Of a stretch of 12,009 nucleotides of DNA, positions 1 through 6,252 are shown one piece after another. Each line of letters starts with the position of its first letter. Position 1 is the first letter of the stretch. The notes below the pieces were generated by a model that had not been told where the DNA came from, searched no databases, and saw nothing but the letters and a program-made list of their open reading frames with translations. The stretch is from Chitinophaga pinensis. Lineage in GTDB: Bacteria; Bacteroidota; Bacteroidia; Flavobacteriales_D; Crocinitomicaceae. Location of the stretch: assembly GCA_945870115.1 (NCBI GenBank), contig CAMBRH010000089.1, positions 1-12,009 on the forward strand, given 5' to 3'. The position numbers and the translations under genes were made by a program.

Positions 1-280
1 GAACAAGATGCGCTCGAACGTGATTGTTTTTATATTTTAAATCAATCATTGCGAGATTAATATTAACTTCGTTGTGTCTTGATGATGATACAAAATAGGG
101 ACGTGTTGAATTACTTGGTTCATTAAAATCATATCCATAATAGGTATCAACCATACCACCAATTGAAATTTTCCCTACTTCAACTGAATCGAAATTATCT
201 GTAACACCAGTATTAACAACTTGTGAGAAGTTAATAGTGAAGACCAAAGTAAAAAAAATAAGAATTAATACATTTTTCAT
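1..280 (-). CDS. BBP2/OmpL-like outer-membrane beta-barrel protein, N-terminal part (partial)
   Basis: The gene reads leftward from an ATG at 280-278 and runs off the window; 93 codons are visible. Residues 1-20 look like a Sec signal peptide (MKNVLILIFF, ending in NFSQ). After a short linker comes the segment GGMVDTYYGYDFNEP (residues 41-55), followed by STRPYF (58-63) and a SSRHNE block (66-71) leading into NINLAMIDLKYKNNHVRAHL. This order (a strand with VDxYYxYDFN, then TRPYF, RHNE, and an amphipathic strand) is what I know from the putative beta-barrel porin-2 family (OmpL-like, BBP2) of Bacteroidota. The family is expected in the outer membrane; its substrate is unknown. The gene is divergent from the SDR gene. 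A degenerate promoter (minus-strand CAATTTTG at 305-298, with TTG 16 bases upstream) is possible but weak. The family call rests on the N-terminus only. Confidence 0.72.
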   Translation of the reverse strand, partial: MKNVLILIFFTLVFTINFSQVVNTGVTDNFDSVEVGKISIGGMVDTYYGYDFNEPSNSTRPYFVSSSRHNEVNINLAMIDLKYKNNHVRAHLV

Positions 281-337
281 TCTCTAAAATTTATTCACAA
301 AATTGCATAAATATATTCAAACAAGGCTTCAAAGTTT

Positions 338-345
338 TAAATTTG
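338..345 (+). promoter_or_regulatory. Candidate -7 promoter element for the SDR gene
   Basis: TAAATTTG matches the Bacteroidota -7 consensus TAnnTTTG exactly and lies 11 bases before the ATG at 357, giving a very short leader. I see no clear TTG -33 element at the usual distance, so the call rests on one box. Confidence 0.4.
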
Positions 346-356
346 TAGAAAAAACA

Positions 357-1130
357 ATGAAAACAGCATTAATTACAGGAGCATCTAGTGGACTTGGATT
401 AGAATTGGCTAAAATTCACGCTTCAAAAGGAGGAAATTTGGTTTTAGTTGCGAGAAATAAAATTAAATTAGATGAATTAAAATCTGAATTTGAAAAAGAA
501 TTTAACATTTCCGTTTTAACAATCGAGAAAGATTTGTCATTAATTAATTCTGTAAAAGAAGTTTATGACGAAGTAAAAAAACTTGACATTGAAATCGATT
601 ATTTGATAAACAATGCTGGTTTTGGTGATTTCGGCTTCTTCTCTGAAACCGATTGGAACAAAGAATTACAAATGATAAATTTGAATATCACCGCATTAAC
701 TTTGTTTACGAAATTATTTGTAAAAGACATGCTTAAAAGAAAAAGTGGTAAAATTATGAACGTTGCGTCCACCGCTGCTTTTCAATCTGGACCAACCATG
801 TCGGTTTATTTTGCCACAAAAGCTTATGTTTTAAGTTTTTCAGAAGCAGTGAATAATGAAGTAAAAGATTTTGGTGTCACGATTACAACGCTTTGTCCTG
901 GACCAACTGTCAGCGGATTTAAAAGTGCTGCTTCAATGGATAACAGTGCTTTGTTTAACAATAAAAATCTTCCGTCGTCAAAAGTTGTTGCAGAATACGC
1001 TTACAAATCCATGCTTAATGGAAAAACAGTTGCTATTCATGGATTTATGAATAAAATAATGGCAAATTCTGTTCGTTTTTTCCCGCGAGCTTGGGTTGTA
1101 AAAATAACAAGAAAACTGCAAGGAATTTAA
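357..1130 (+). CDS. Short-chain dehydrogenase/reductase (classical SDR)
   Basis: This is a 257-residue cytosolic NAD(P)-dependent oxidoreductase of the classical SDR type; the substrate cannot be told. Visible motifs: the cofactor-binding TGASSGLG (residues 7-14), Asp60 in the KDL position, the structural NNAG (85-88), the NxN-type segment MINLN (106-110) with Asn110, the catalytic Ser138 in NVAS, YFATK with Tyr151 and Lys155, and the PG turn at 181-182. All members of the Asn-Ser-Tyr-Lys tetrad are present and the length is normal. The overall sequence is closest to the COG0300 (DltE/YqjQ-like) group. An upstream ATG at 303 stays in frame, but the 18 extra residues do not resemble SDR sequence and would span the -7 box. 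The ATG at 357 puts the Rossmann strand MKTALITG right at the N-terminus, so I chose it. An Arg after the second strand (VARNK) suggests NADP(H), by inference. Confidence 0.9.
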   Translation: MKTALITGASSGLGLELAKIHASKGGNLVLVARNKIKLDELKSEFEKEFNISVLTIEKDLSLINSVKEVYDEVKKLDIEIDYLINNAGFGDFGFFSETDWNKELQMINLNITALTLFTKLFVKDMLKRKSGKIMNVASTAAFQSGPTMSVYFATKAYVLSFSEAVNNEVKDFGVTITTLCPGPTVSGFKSAASMDNSALFNNKNLPSSKVVAEYAYKSMLNGKTVAIHGFMNKIMANSVRFFPRAWVVKITRKLQGI

Positions 1131-1140
1131 TTATTTTGAG

Positions 1141-1148
1141 TATATTTG
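1141..1148 (+). promoter_or_regulatory. Candidate -7 promoter element for the DYKA-repeat gene
   Basis: TATATTTG is an exact match to TAnnTTTG and lies 23 bases before the ATG at 1172, just after the SDR stop codon. It suggests that the small repeat protein has its own transcript. No convincing -33 TTG is seen. Confidence 0.4.
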
Positions 1149-1171
1149 TCTACACGAAAAATAAAATTCAC

Positions 1172-1507
1172 ATGAAAAAATTTATTCTATTTTTAATTTT
1201 AATTTCCATTTCAAGTTTTGTAAAAGCACAAAAAGTATATTCTGTTGATTCTGACTACAAAGCGAACGTAAAAGTATTTGTCGTTGATGCAGATTATAAA
1301 GCAGATTTATTAGTTTTCAAGGTTGATTCTGACTACAAAGCTGGAGAAAATGACGGAAAATGGTTTTTCACAGATGCTGACTATAAAGCTAAAAAGAAAA
1401 TTTACTTTGTTGATGCTGATTATAAAGCTGATCTAAAAATCTTTTTTGTCGATGCTGATTACAAAGCAGGTTGGAAAAACATGGCTAAAAAGCAACTTTT
1501 ATATTAA
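1172..1507 (+). CDS. Exported small protein made of six DYKA repeats (DUF6150-like)
   Basis: The product has 111 residues. Residues 1-20 form a Sec signal peptide (MKKFILFLIL, ending VKAQ). The rest consists almost entirely of a degenerate 13-residue unit of the form [KV]-[VI]-[FY]-x-V-D-[SA]-D-Y-K-A. The DYK triplets fall at residues 28, 41, 54, 70, 83 and 96, so spacing is 13 except for one 16-residue step where GENDG is inserted. The C-terminus GWKNMAKKQLLY is basic. Alternating hydrophobic and polar residues suggest a small beta-repeat fold. The pattern resembles Bacteroidota proteins I know under the DUF6150 name, but I am not certain of the family number, and no function is known to me. 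An upstream in-frame ATG at 1091 lies inside the SDR gene and would add no signal peptide; the ATG at 1172 does. It probably acts in the periplasm or outside the cell. Confidence 0.82.
   Translation: MKKFILFLILISISSFVKAQKVYSVDSDYKANVKVFVVDADYKADLLVFKVDSDYKAGENDGKWFFTDADYKAKKKIYFVDADYKADLKIFFVDADYKAGWKNMAKKQLLY
1232..1468 (+). repeat. Six in-frame 39-bp repeats encoding the DYKA units
   Basis: Six coding repeats of 39 bases (one expanded to 48) encode the VDxDYKA units. Units 1 and 3 share an identical 20-base core (1244-1263 and 1322-1341, starting GTTGATTCTGAC), while unit 2 uses synonymous and Ala/Ser variants (GTTGATGCAGATTAT). The alternation of SDSDYKA-type and DADYKA-type units suggests the gene grew by duplication of a two-unit block. 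Confidence 0.75.
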
Positions 1508-1513
1508 ATCAAA

Positions 1514-1543
1514 GGCTAAAATTTTAGTTTTCTAAAATAAGCC
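1514..1543. terminator. Hairpin after the DYKA-repeat gene
   Basis: ATTTTAG (1521-1527) pairs with CTAAAAT (1532-1538) around a TTTT loop. GGCT (1514-1517) pairs with AGCC (1540-1543) across a small internal loop (AAA against A). It starts 7 bases after the stop codon at 1507. There is no good T-tract on the plus strand, so it may be a weak terminator or a 3'-end stabiliser. Confidence 0.5.
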
Positions 1544-1639
1544 AATAAATCATTTGTAATTATAAATTAGAGATTTATTGATTATTGAACTTCTAAAAAA
1601 AATATTGTGTATTTCACAATGTTACAATATTTGCTTCAA

Positions 1640-1674
1640 TTGTTTTACTTCCAACTGAAAATTTCTTATATTTG
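1640..1674 (+). promoter_or_regulatory. Promoter of the fused E1 gene
   Basis: TATATTTG at 1667-1674 is an exact TAnnTTTG -7 element. A TTG at 1640-1642 may be the -33 element, although the 24-base spacer is longer than the usual 17-23. The -7 box lies 17 bases upstream of the ATG at 1692. This is the best placed promoter in the left half of the window. Confidence 0.55.
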
Positions 1675-1691
1675 CATCTCAAAATCGAGCT

Positions 1692-4136
1692 ATGGCAAAA
1701 GATTCAACAACATTAGAAGCAACTCAAATTGACTTTGAAACTTTCAAAAAAGAAGTGCTAAATGATTATAAATTAGCTTGTTTATCAAGAGAAACTTCAC
1801 TTTTAGGTAGAAGAGAAGTTCTTTCTGGCAAAGCAAAATTCGGAATTTTTGGTGACGGAAAAGAATTGGCACAAATTGCTCTAGCAAAACAATTCCAAAA
1901 TGGTGATTTCCGTTCAGGGTATTACCGAGATCAAACGTTAATGTTGGCGATTGGAGAACTAACTATTCAACAATACTTTGCTGGTTTATACGGACATACG
2001 GACGAATTTTTAGAACCAATGTCGGCTGGACGTCAAATGGGCGGGCATTATGGAACACGAAATTTAGACTCAGATGGAAATTGGAAAAATTTGATGAATC
2101 AGAAAAATTCTTCAGCTGATATTTCTCCAACGGCAGGACAAATGCCTCGTTTATTAGGTTTAGCTCAAGCATCAAAAATATATAGAAATCACCCTACTTT
2201 AAAAGATTTAGAAGAATTTAAAAAATTCACTAATGGTGGAAATGAAGTGGCTTTTGGAACAATTGGTGATGCAAGTACATCAGAAGGTCCATTTTGGGAA
2301 ACCATAAATGCGGCAGGAGTTTTACAAGTCCCAATGGTGATGTCTGTATGGGACGATGGCTTTGGAATTTCTGTTTCAAGAGATAAACAAACAACAAAAG
2401 GTTCAATTTCTGAGGCTTTAGCAGGAATGCAAAGAACAGAGGAAAAACCTGGTTATGAAATATTTACAACCAAAGGCTGGGATTATGCACACCTAGTTCA
2501 AACCTACGAAAAGGCAGTAAAAATTGCACGTGAAGAACAGATTCCAGTTTTAGTGCACGTACAAGAAGTAAACCAACCACAGGGACACTCAACTTCTGGA
2601 TCACACGAAAGATATAAATCTGAAGACCGATTAAAATGGGAAACTGAATTTGATTGCCTTGCAAAATTCAAAGAATGGATTTTAGCTTTTTCTGTAGACG
2701 GCAATTCACTAGCTATAGAAGAAGATTTAGAAAACATAGCCAAAGAAGCAAAAATTGAAGTTAGAAATGATAAAAATGCAGCTTGGAAAAATTTAACTGA
2801 TGAAATAAAAGTTGATTTGAACGAATTGATTTCACTTTTAGAACTTGTGAAAACAGAATCTACTTCAAAAGAAATTATTCAAAGTGAAATTACTGCGCTC
2901 CAAAAAGCAATGGATCCAATAAGAAAGGATATCCTAATAGCTGCGAGAAAGGTATTAAGAATAATTTCTAAAGAAACGATTAGTTCAAAAACAGCACTTT
3001 CAGTTTGGATTAAGGCAAAAATCAAACAAAACGAAGGTCGTTACAGTTCACATTTACATTCTGAATCAGAGTTTAATGCGGTAAAAATCCAAGGAGTTGA
3101 ACCAACTTATGGAACGGATAATAAATTAGATGACGGAAGAATTATTTTAAGAGATAATTTCAAAACAATCTTTGAAAAATATCCTCAAACATTGATTTTT
3201 GGTGAAGATGCTGGAAAAATTGGCGGTGTAAACCAAAGTTTGGAAGGAATGCAAGAAATTTTTGGAGAATTGCGTGTTTCTGATGTTGGAATCCGTGAAT
3301 GTACAATTATCGGTCAAGGAATTGGAATGGCAATGAGAGGTTTACGTCCAATTGCTGAAATTCAATACTTAGATTACTTGTTGTACGCAATTCAAGTGAT
3401 GTCTGATGATTTGGCTACTGTTCAATATAGAACTAAAGGTGGACAAAAAGCACCATTAATTATTAGCACTAGAGGACATCGTCTTGAAGGAATTTGGCAC
3501 AGTGGTTCACCAATGGGAATGATAATCAATGCAATTCGTGGGATTTACGTTTGTGTTCCAAGAAATATGACGAAAGCTGCTGGTTTTTACAATACTTTGC
3601 TTGAAGGTGATGAACCAGCTTTGGTGATTGAACCTTTAAATGGATATAGAACAAAAGAAAAGTTCCCAACAAACATGGGAGAATTTAAAACGCAATTGGG
3701 AATTACTGAAACAGTTAAAACTGGTTCTGATATAACCTTAGTTTCTTATGGATCAACTTTTAATTTGTGCGAACAAGCGGTAAATGTGTTAAACGAAATG
3801 AATATTTCTGTTGAATTAATTGATGTTCAAACACTTATTCCTTTTGATTTGAATCATTCTATCAAAAAATCTTTGGAGAAAACAAATAGACTTTTAATTG
3901 TTGACGAAGACGTAAGTTCAGGAGCAACAGCTTATATGTTAGACAAAATAATTGTTGAACAAAAAGCTTATTTTCACTTAGATTCTGCACCAGAAACATT
4001 GAGCGCAAAAGATCACCGTCCTCCTTATGGAACAGATGGAGATTATTTCTCAAAACCAAGTATCGATGATATTGTTGAAAAAGTATGTGCGATTATGTCG
4101 GAAAGTAATCCAAGTAAATTTCCAAGTTTGTATTAA
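1692..4136 (+). CDS. Fused E1 alpha/beta subunit of a 2-oxoacid dehydrogenase complex
   Basis: This 814-residue cytosolic, thiamine-diphosphate-dependent enzyme joins both E1 subunits in one chain. E1 catalyses decarboxylation of a 2-oxoacid and acyl transfer to the lipoyl group of E2; branched-chain oxoacids (2-oxoisovalerate) are the likely substrates, by family. The alpha half (about 25-310) has RxGYYRDQT (74-82), MSAGRQMGGHYGT (110-122), the ThDP motif GDASTSEG (192-199) and GHSTSGSHERYK (298-309), which matches the alpha-subunit phosphorylation-loop region. A lysine-rich spacer (about 320-465) follows. The beta half has FGEDAG (503-508, catalytic Glu505), RECTIIGQGIGMAMRG (535-550), the pyrimidine-binding core, and the C-terminal transketolase-type domain with DVQTLIPFD (711-719) and VDEDVSSG (737-744). 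The usual NN closing the ThDP motif is replaced by WDDGFGIS (220-227). No E2 or E3 gene is nearby. Fusions of this kind are common in Bacteroidota. Confidence 0.88.
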   Translation: MAKDSTTLEATQIDFETFKKEVLNDYKLACLSRETSLLGRREVLSGKAKFGIFGDGKELAQIALAKQFQNGDFRSGYYRDQTLMLAIGELTIQQYFAGLYGHTDEFLEPMSAGRQMGGHYGTRNLDSDGNWKNLMNQKNSSADISPTAGQMPRLLGLAQASKIYRNHPTLKDLEEFKKFTNGGNEVAFGTIGDASTSEGPFWETINAAGVLQVPMVMSVWDDGFGISVSRDKQTTKGSISEALAGMQRTEEKPGYEIFTTKGWDYAHLVQTYEKAVKIAREEQIPVLVHVQEVNQPQGHSTSGSHERYKSEDRLKWETEFDCLAKFKEWILAFSVDGNSLAIEEDLENIAKEAKIEVRNDKNAAWKNLTDEIKVDLNELISLLELVKTESTSKEIIQSEITALQKAMDPIRKDILIAARKVLRIISKETISSKTALSVWIKAKIKQNEGRYSSHLHSESEFNAVKIQGVEPTYGTDNKLDDGRIILRDNFKTIFEKYPQTLIFGEDAGKIGGVNQSLEGMQEIFGELRVSDVGIRECTIIGQGIGMAMRGLRPIAEIQYLDYLLYAIQVMSDDLATVQYRTKGGQKAPLIISTRGHRLEGIWHSGSPMGMIINAIRGIYVCVPRNMTKAAGFYNTLLEGDEPALVIEPLNGYRTKEKFPTNMGEFKTQLGITETVKTGSDITLVSYGSTFNLCEQAVNVLNEMNISVELIDVQTLIPFDLNHSIKKSLEKTNRLLIVDEDVSSGATAYMLDKIIVEQKAYFHLDSAPETLSAKDHRPPYGTDGDYFSKPSIDDIVEKVCAIMSESNPSKFPSLY

Positions 4137-4175
4137 TATTACTATTTTTAATTTTTAACTCTTCACTTTTATTTA

Positions 4176-4183
4176 TACCTTTG
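4176..4183 (+). promoter_or_regulatory. Candidate -7 promoter element just before the 4191 gene
   Basis: TACCTTTG is an exact TAnnTTTG match. It ends only 7 bases before the proposed TTG start codon at 4191, so the transcript would be nearly leaderless if both calls are right. No -33 TTG is visible at the expected spacing. Confidence 0.42.
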
Positions 4184-4190
4184 CAAAACC

Positions 4191-4571
4191 TTGTATAGAA
4201 TTTTGTTCATATTAACAATCGTAAGCCTTTTAGCGAAAGACATTGCTTCTTTTTCATGGCAAACATGGTTTTATGTAAATCAAAGTGAAATTGCTGCTGA
4301 AAAATGTGAAAATAAAGTAAAACCAATGATGAATTGTGATGGTAAATGTTATTTATCAAAACAACTGCAAAAATTGGAGCAAAAAGAACAAAATCATAAC
4401 AATAAATCAAATCCATTTCAGAATTTAGAAAAAGTTCAATTTTTTGTTGCTGATTTTATCGTTGAATTCGTTCCTAATTTCAAAAATTTGAAAGAAAAGG
4501 AAGAGTTTGCGTATAAAGCAATTTTCTCTACAGGGAAATCTAATGAAATTTTCCATCCTCCAACGGTTTAA
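4191..4571 (+). CDS. Small membrane-anchored protein with GKCYL cysteine motif
   Basis: The product has about 126 residues. The N-terminus (residues 3-20, RILFILTIVSLLAKDIAS) is a hydrophobic segment that should act as a membrane anchor or uncleaved signal. It is followed by WQTWFYVNQSEIAAEKCENK and then PMMNCDGKCYLSKQL, giving Cys39, Cys49 and Cys53 (C-x9-C-x3-C). The rest is polar with a lysine/glutamate-rich stretch (57-72). I recognise the pattern (YxxNxxxIAxxxCxNKxKPxxxCxGKCYLxKxL) from uncharacterised Bacteroidota proteins often found near metal-uptake or MbnP/MauG genes; I know no assigned function. The three cysteines may bind a metal, by inference. There is no in-frame ATG at the front: the reading frame opens after a stop at 4149, and only TTG at 4191 or TTG at 4203 can serve as a start near the hydrophobic segment. 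It probably belongs with the downstream MbnP cluster. Confidence 0.68.
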   Translation: MYRILFILTIVSLLAKDIASFSWQTWFYVNQSEIAAEKCENKVKPMMNCDGKCYLSKQLQKLEQKEQNHNNKSNPFQNLEKVQFFVADFIVEFVPNFKNLKEKEEFAYKAIFSTGKSNEIFHPPTV

Positions 4572-4734
4572 AAATAATTTTTGTAACCTTGAGTTTTCCT
4601 CTTGTTTTTTTAATTGAACAAAATTGATCAAAATTGATTTAAAATCTTCTCGCTTGAAAAGAATTCAGCTATGGCTTATGAAGACTAAAGATTAGAGAAA
4701 ATAAATTGAGATGGGCAATAATAATATTAATTGT

Positions 4735-4764
4735 CACCTCCCTTAATCCCTCCTCAAGGAGGGA
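4735..4764. repeat. REP-like palindromic extragenic element
   Basis: TCCCTCC (4747-4753) pairs perfectly with GGAGGGA (4758-4764) around a TCAA loop. It is preceded by a second pyrimidine block CACCTCCC (4735-4742), so GGAGG could pair with either block. The element is GC-rich in very AT-rich surroundings. It resembles the CCTCC...GGAGG extragenic repeats I have seen scattered in Bacteroidota genomes. Only one copy lies in this window, so repetition cannot be shown here. Confidence 0.55.
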
Positions 4765-4811
4765 AATCAATCTTAAAAAATTTAAAATTATTATAAAATT
4801 CAGGTTATTTA

Positions 4812-4830
4812 TATATTCTTTGAGAATATA
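4812..4830. other. AT-rich hairpin upstream of the barrel gene
   Basis: TATATTCT (4812-4819) pairs with AGAATATA (4823-4830) around a TTG loop, and is followed by GTTTTTATTATTT. It could be a weak terminator closing transcription from upstream, or an operator-like site about 50 bases before the ATG at 4879. Confidence 0.35.
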
Positions 4831-4878
4831 GTTTTTATTATTTACAATTTTCGAAATTCGGAAAATAATCAATTCAAA

Positions 4879-5787
4879 ATGATAAAATTTCATTTATGGA
4901 TAAGTTTTGTCTTGTTATCAAGTCTAGCTTATTCTTGTGATATTTGTGGCTGTGCTGCAAGTTCATTTTCACTTGGAATGTTGCCAAATAGTAAATACCA
5001 TGTTTTAGGATTGAGAACAAATTCACGTTTTTTTGAGAGTCAAGATGCTCACCTTAAAAGCAGAAATTCTTCAAAAGAACAATTTTCAAGTCTTGAATTT
5101 AATGGTAAATACCGATTGAATAAACGAATTCAATTCATGGCATTTGTTCCTTATGTTTATAATTCGAAACAAGATTCTGTTAGTACAGTAAAAATCAATG
5201 GACTAGGTGATATTTCTCTGATTTCAAATTTTGTTTTTATTGATAACACTGATTCTCTTTCAAAAAAGTTCAAACAAGCTGGAACATTTGGTCTTGGTGT
5301 GAAATTCCCAACTGGACTTTCACAAAAATTGAATTTCTTTGAAACAAATATGCTGCCTGGAACTGGAGCGTTTGATTACATTGCAAATGTAAATTATTCC
5401 ATTCAATACAAGGCTTTTGGTTTTCAAAATGAATCGAGTTTTACTTTAAAAACAGAAAATAAATTTTTATATCGTTTTGGAAATGCCTTCAGTTCAACTA
5501 ATTTATTCTTTTATAGAATATCAGTGAATGAAAATTTTAAAATTATACCGCAACTTGGGATAAATTTCAATCACAATTGGCAAGACATAAAAAATGGACA
5601 ACTTTCTGAAGACACATTTAACGGTGGAAATGTTTTAAATGGACAATTTTCAATGTTTTTCCTTTATAAGTCTTGGGGTTTATCGACACAACTTTTAATG
5701 CCGATCACCCAAAATTTAAACCAAGGATATGTTGTTCAGAAAGCAGCATTTCGCTTATCAATTAATTACTTTATATCAAAAAAATAA
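4879..5787 (+). CDS. Outer-membrane beta-barrel with N-terminal CxxCxC motif
   Basis: The product has 302 residues. A signal peptide (about residues 1-19, ending SLAYS) is followed at once by CDICGC (Cys20, Cys23, Cys25), which would lie at or near the N-terminus of the mature protein. The remainder alternates hydrophobic and polar residues in strand-like blocks rich in aromatic residues, with GLGDISL (108-114) and FGLGVKFPTGL (137-147) turns typical of transporter-like outer-membrane barrels. It ends in an amphipathic strand (AAFRLSINYFISKK). I know similar DICGC-bearing barrels from Bacteroidota as unannotated transporter-like proteins. The cysteine cluster plausibly binds a metal, and the neighbouring MbnP/MbnH-like pair makes copper the likeliest candidate; both points are inference. 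Cys20 as a lipidated cysteine is possible, but AYSC is a poor lipobox. The next gene starts 3 bases after the stop, so the two are co-transcribed. Confidence 0.75.
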   Translation: MIKFHLWISFVLLSSLAYSCDICGCAASSFSLGMLPNSKYHVLGLRTNSRFFESQDAHLKSRNSSKEQFSSLEFNGKYRLNKRIQFMAFVPYVYNSKQDSVSTVKINGLGDISLISNFVFIDNTDSLSKKFKQAGTFGLGVKFPTGLSQKLNFFETNMLPGTGAFDYIANVNYSIQYKAFGFQNESSFTLKTENKFLYRFGNAFSSTNLFFYRISVNENFKIIPQLGINFNHNWQDIKNGQLSEDTFNGGNVLNGQFSMFFLYKSWGLSTQLLMPITQNLNQGYVVQKAAFRLSINYFISKK

Positions 5788-5790
5788 ATC

Positions 5791-6198
5791 ATGTCAAAAT
5801 CAAATTTATATAAATTAGCTTTCTTTTTAACTCTTAGCTTAACCGTTATTTCATGTAAAAAAGAAGAAGTAGTTGACGAAGTTGTCACTGCAACAATAAA
5901 TGTTACGGAACCTTCATCTTCTGACACTGTTGTTTTTAACGATGAACTTCATATTGAAGGAACTATTTCAGGATCAGCAGAATTACATGGTTACACAATT
6001 TCGTATATTAATACAAGTACAAATGCAGTATTAAAAACGGTTACTTATGATGTTCATTCAAGTTCATACAATTTTCATGAACATTGGATAAATAATGTAT
6101 TAGATGCAACAATTGTGAAAGCAAAAATTGATGTTACAAAAGATCACGATGGAAACCATGAAATCAAAGAAGTAAACGTTGTTTGTTTGCCTCAATAA
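5791..6198 (+). CDS. Histidine-rich surface lipoprotein, DUF4625-like
   Basis: The product has 135 residues. A type II signal peptide ends in LTVISC with the lipidated Cys22, followed by KKEE, which matches the Bacteroidota lipoprotein surface-export signal (C-x-K-[DE]-[DE]). After a short linker, residues 34-135 look like one Ig-like beta-sandwich: ATINVTEPSSSD, the HIEGTISG strand, LHGYTISY, and a final strand ending VVCLP. Histidines are unusually frequent (54, 66, 89, 96, 98, 119, 123), including FHEHW (95-99) and DHDGNHE (118-124), and suggest metal binding. The fold and His pattern resemble the DUF4625 group of Bacteroidota lipoproteins, but I am unsure of the exact family. It is 3 bases from the barrel gene before it and 54 bases from the MbnP gene after it, so it is probably a component of the same surface metal module. 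Confidence 0.72.
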   Translation: MSKSNLYKLAFFLTLSLTVISCKKEEVVDEVVTATINVTEPSSSDTVVFNDELHIEGTISGSAELHGYTISYINTSTNAVLKTVTYDVHSSSYNFHEHWINNVLDATIVKAKIDVTKDHDGNHEIKEVNVVCLPQ

Positions 6199-6252
6199 AA
6201 ATTAAAAAAATATAAAAAATAATCACGCTTAGCGGAAAATAATTAAAAAAAT

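Larger units (their letters stand above)
4572..4878. other. Non-coding gap of 307 bases with several small repeats
   Basis: No convincing gene is seen on either strand. The gap holds a T-rich tail after the 4191 gene, a tandem 10-base repeat CAAAATTGAT (4619-4628 and 4629-4638), the GGAGGG palindrome described separately, and an AT-rich hairpin at 4812-4830. No exact TAnnTTTG box lies close to the ATG at 4879, so the promoter of the downstream operon is not resolved. The minus-strand reading frame across this gap contains SLLEEGLREV, which is only the translation of the palindrome. Confidence 0.7.

Noticed and set aside
303..356. Upstream ATG at 303 as the start of the SDR gene
   Set aside because: It would add 18 residues not typical of SDR proteins and overlap a -7 promoter box; ATG 357 gives the standard N-terminus.
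1091..1171. ATG at 1091 as the start of the DYKA-repeat gene
   Set aside because: It lies inside the SDR coding region and would bury the signal peptide; ATG 1172 starts with a clear signal peptide after its own -7 box.
2464..2743. Minus-strand open frames inside the E1 gene
   Set aside because: These are shadows of a strongly supported coding region and show no family motifs.
4669..4893. Minus-strand reading frame of 74 codons across the non-coding gap
   Set aside because: It has no recognisable features except SLLEEGLREV, which is the translated palindrome, and it overlaps the start of the barrel gene.
4879..4953. Barrel protein as a lipoprotein with lipidated Cys20
   Set aside because: AYSC is a poor lipobox and the cysteine is part of a CxxCxC motif; a type I signal peptide is the simpler reading, though not proven.
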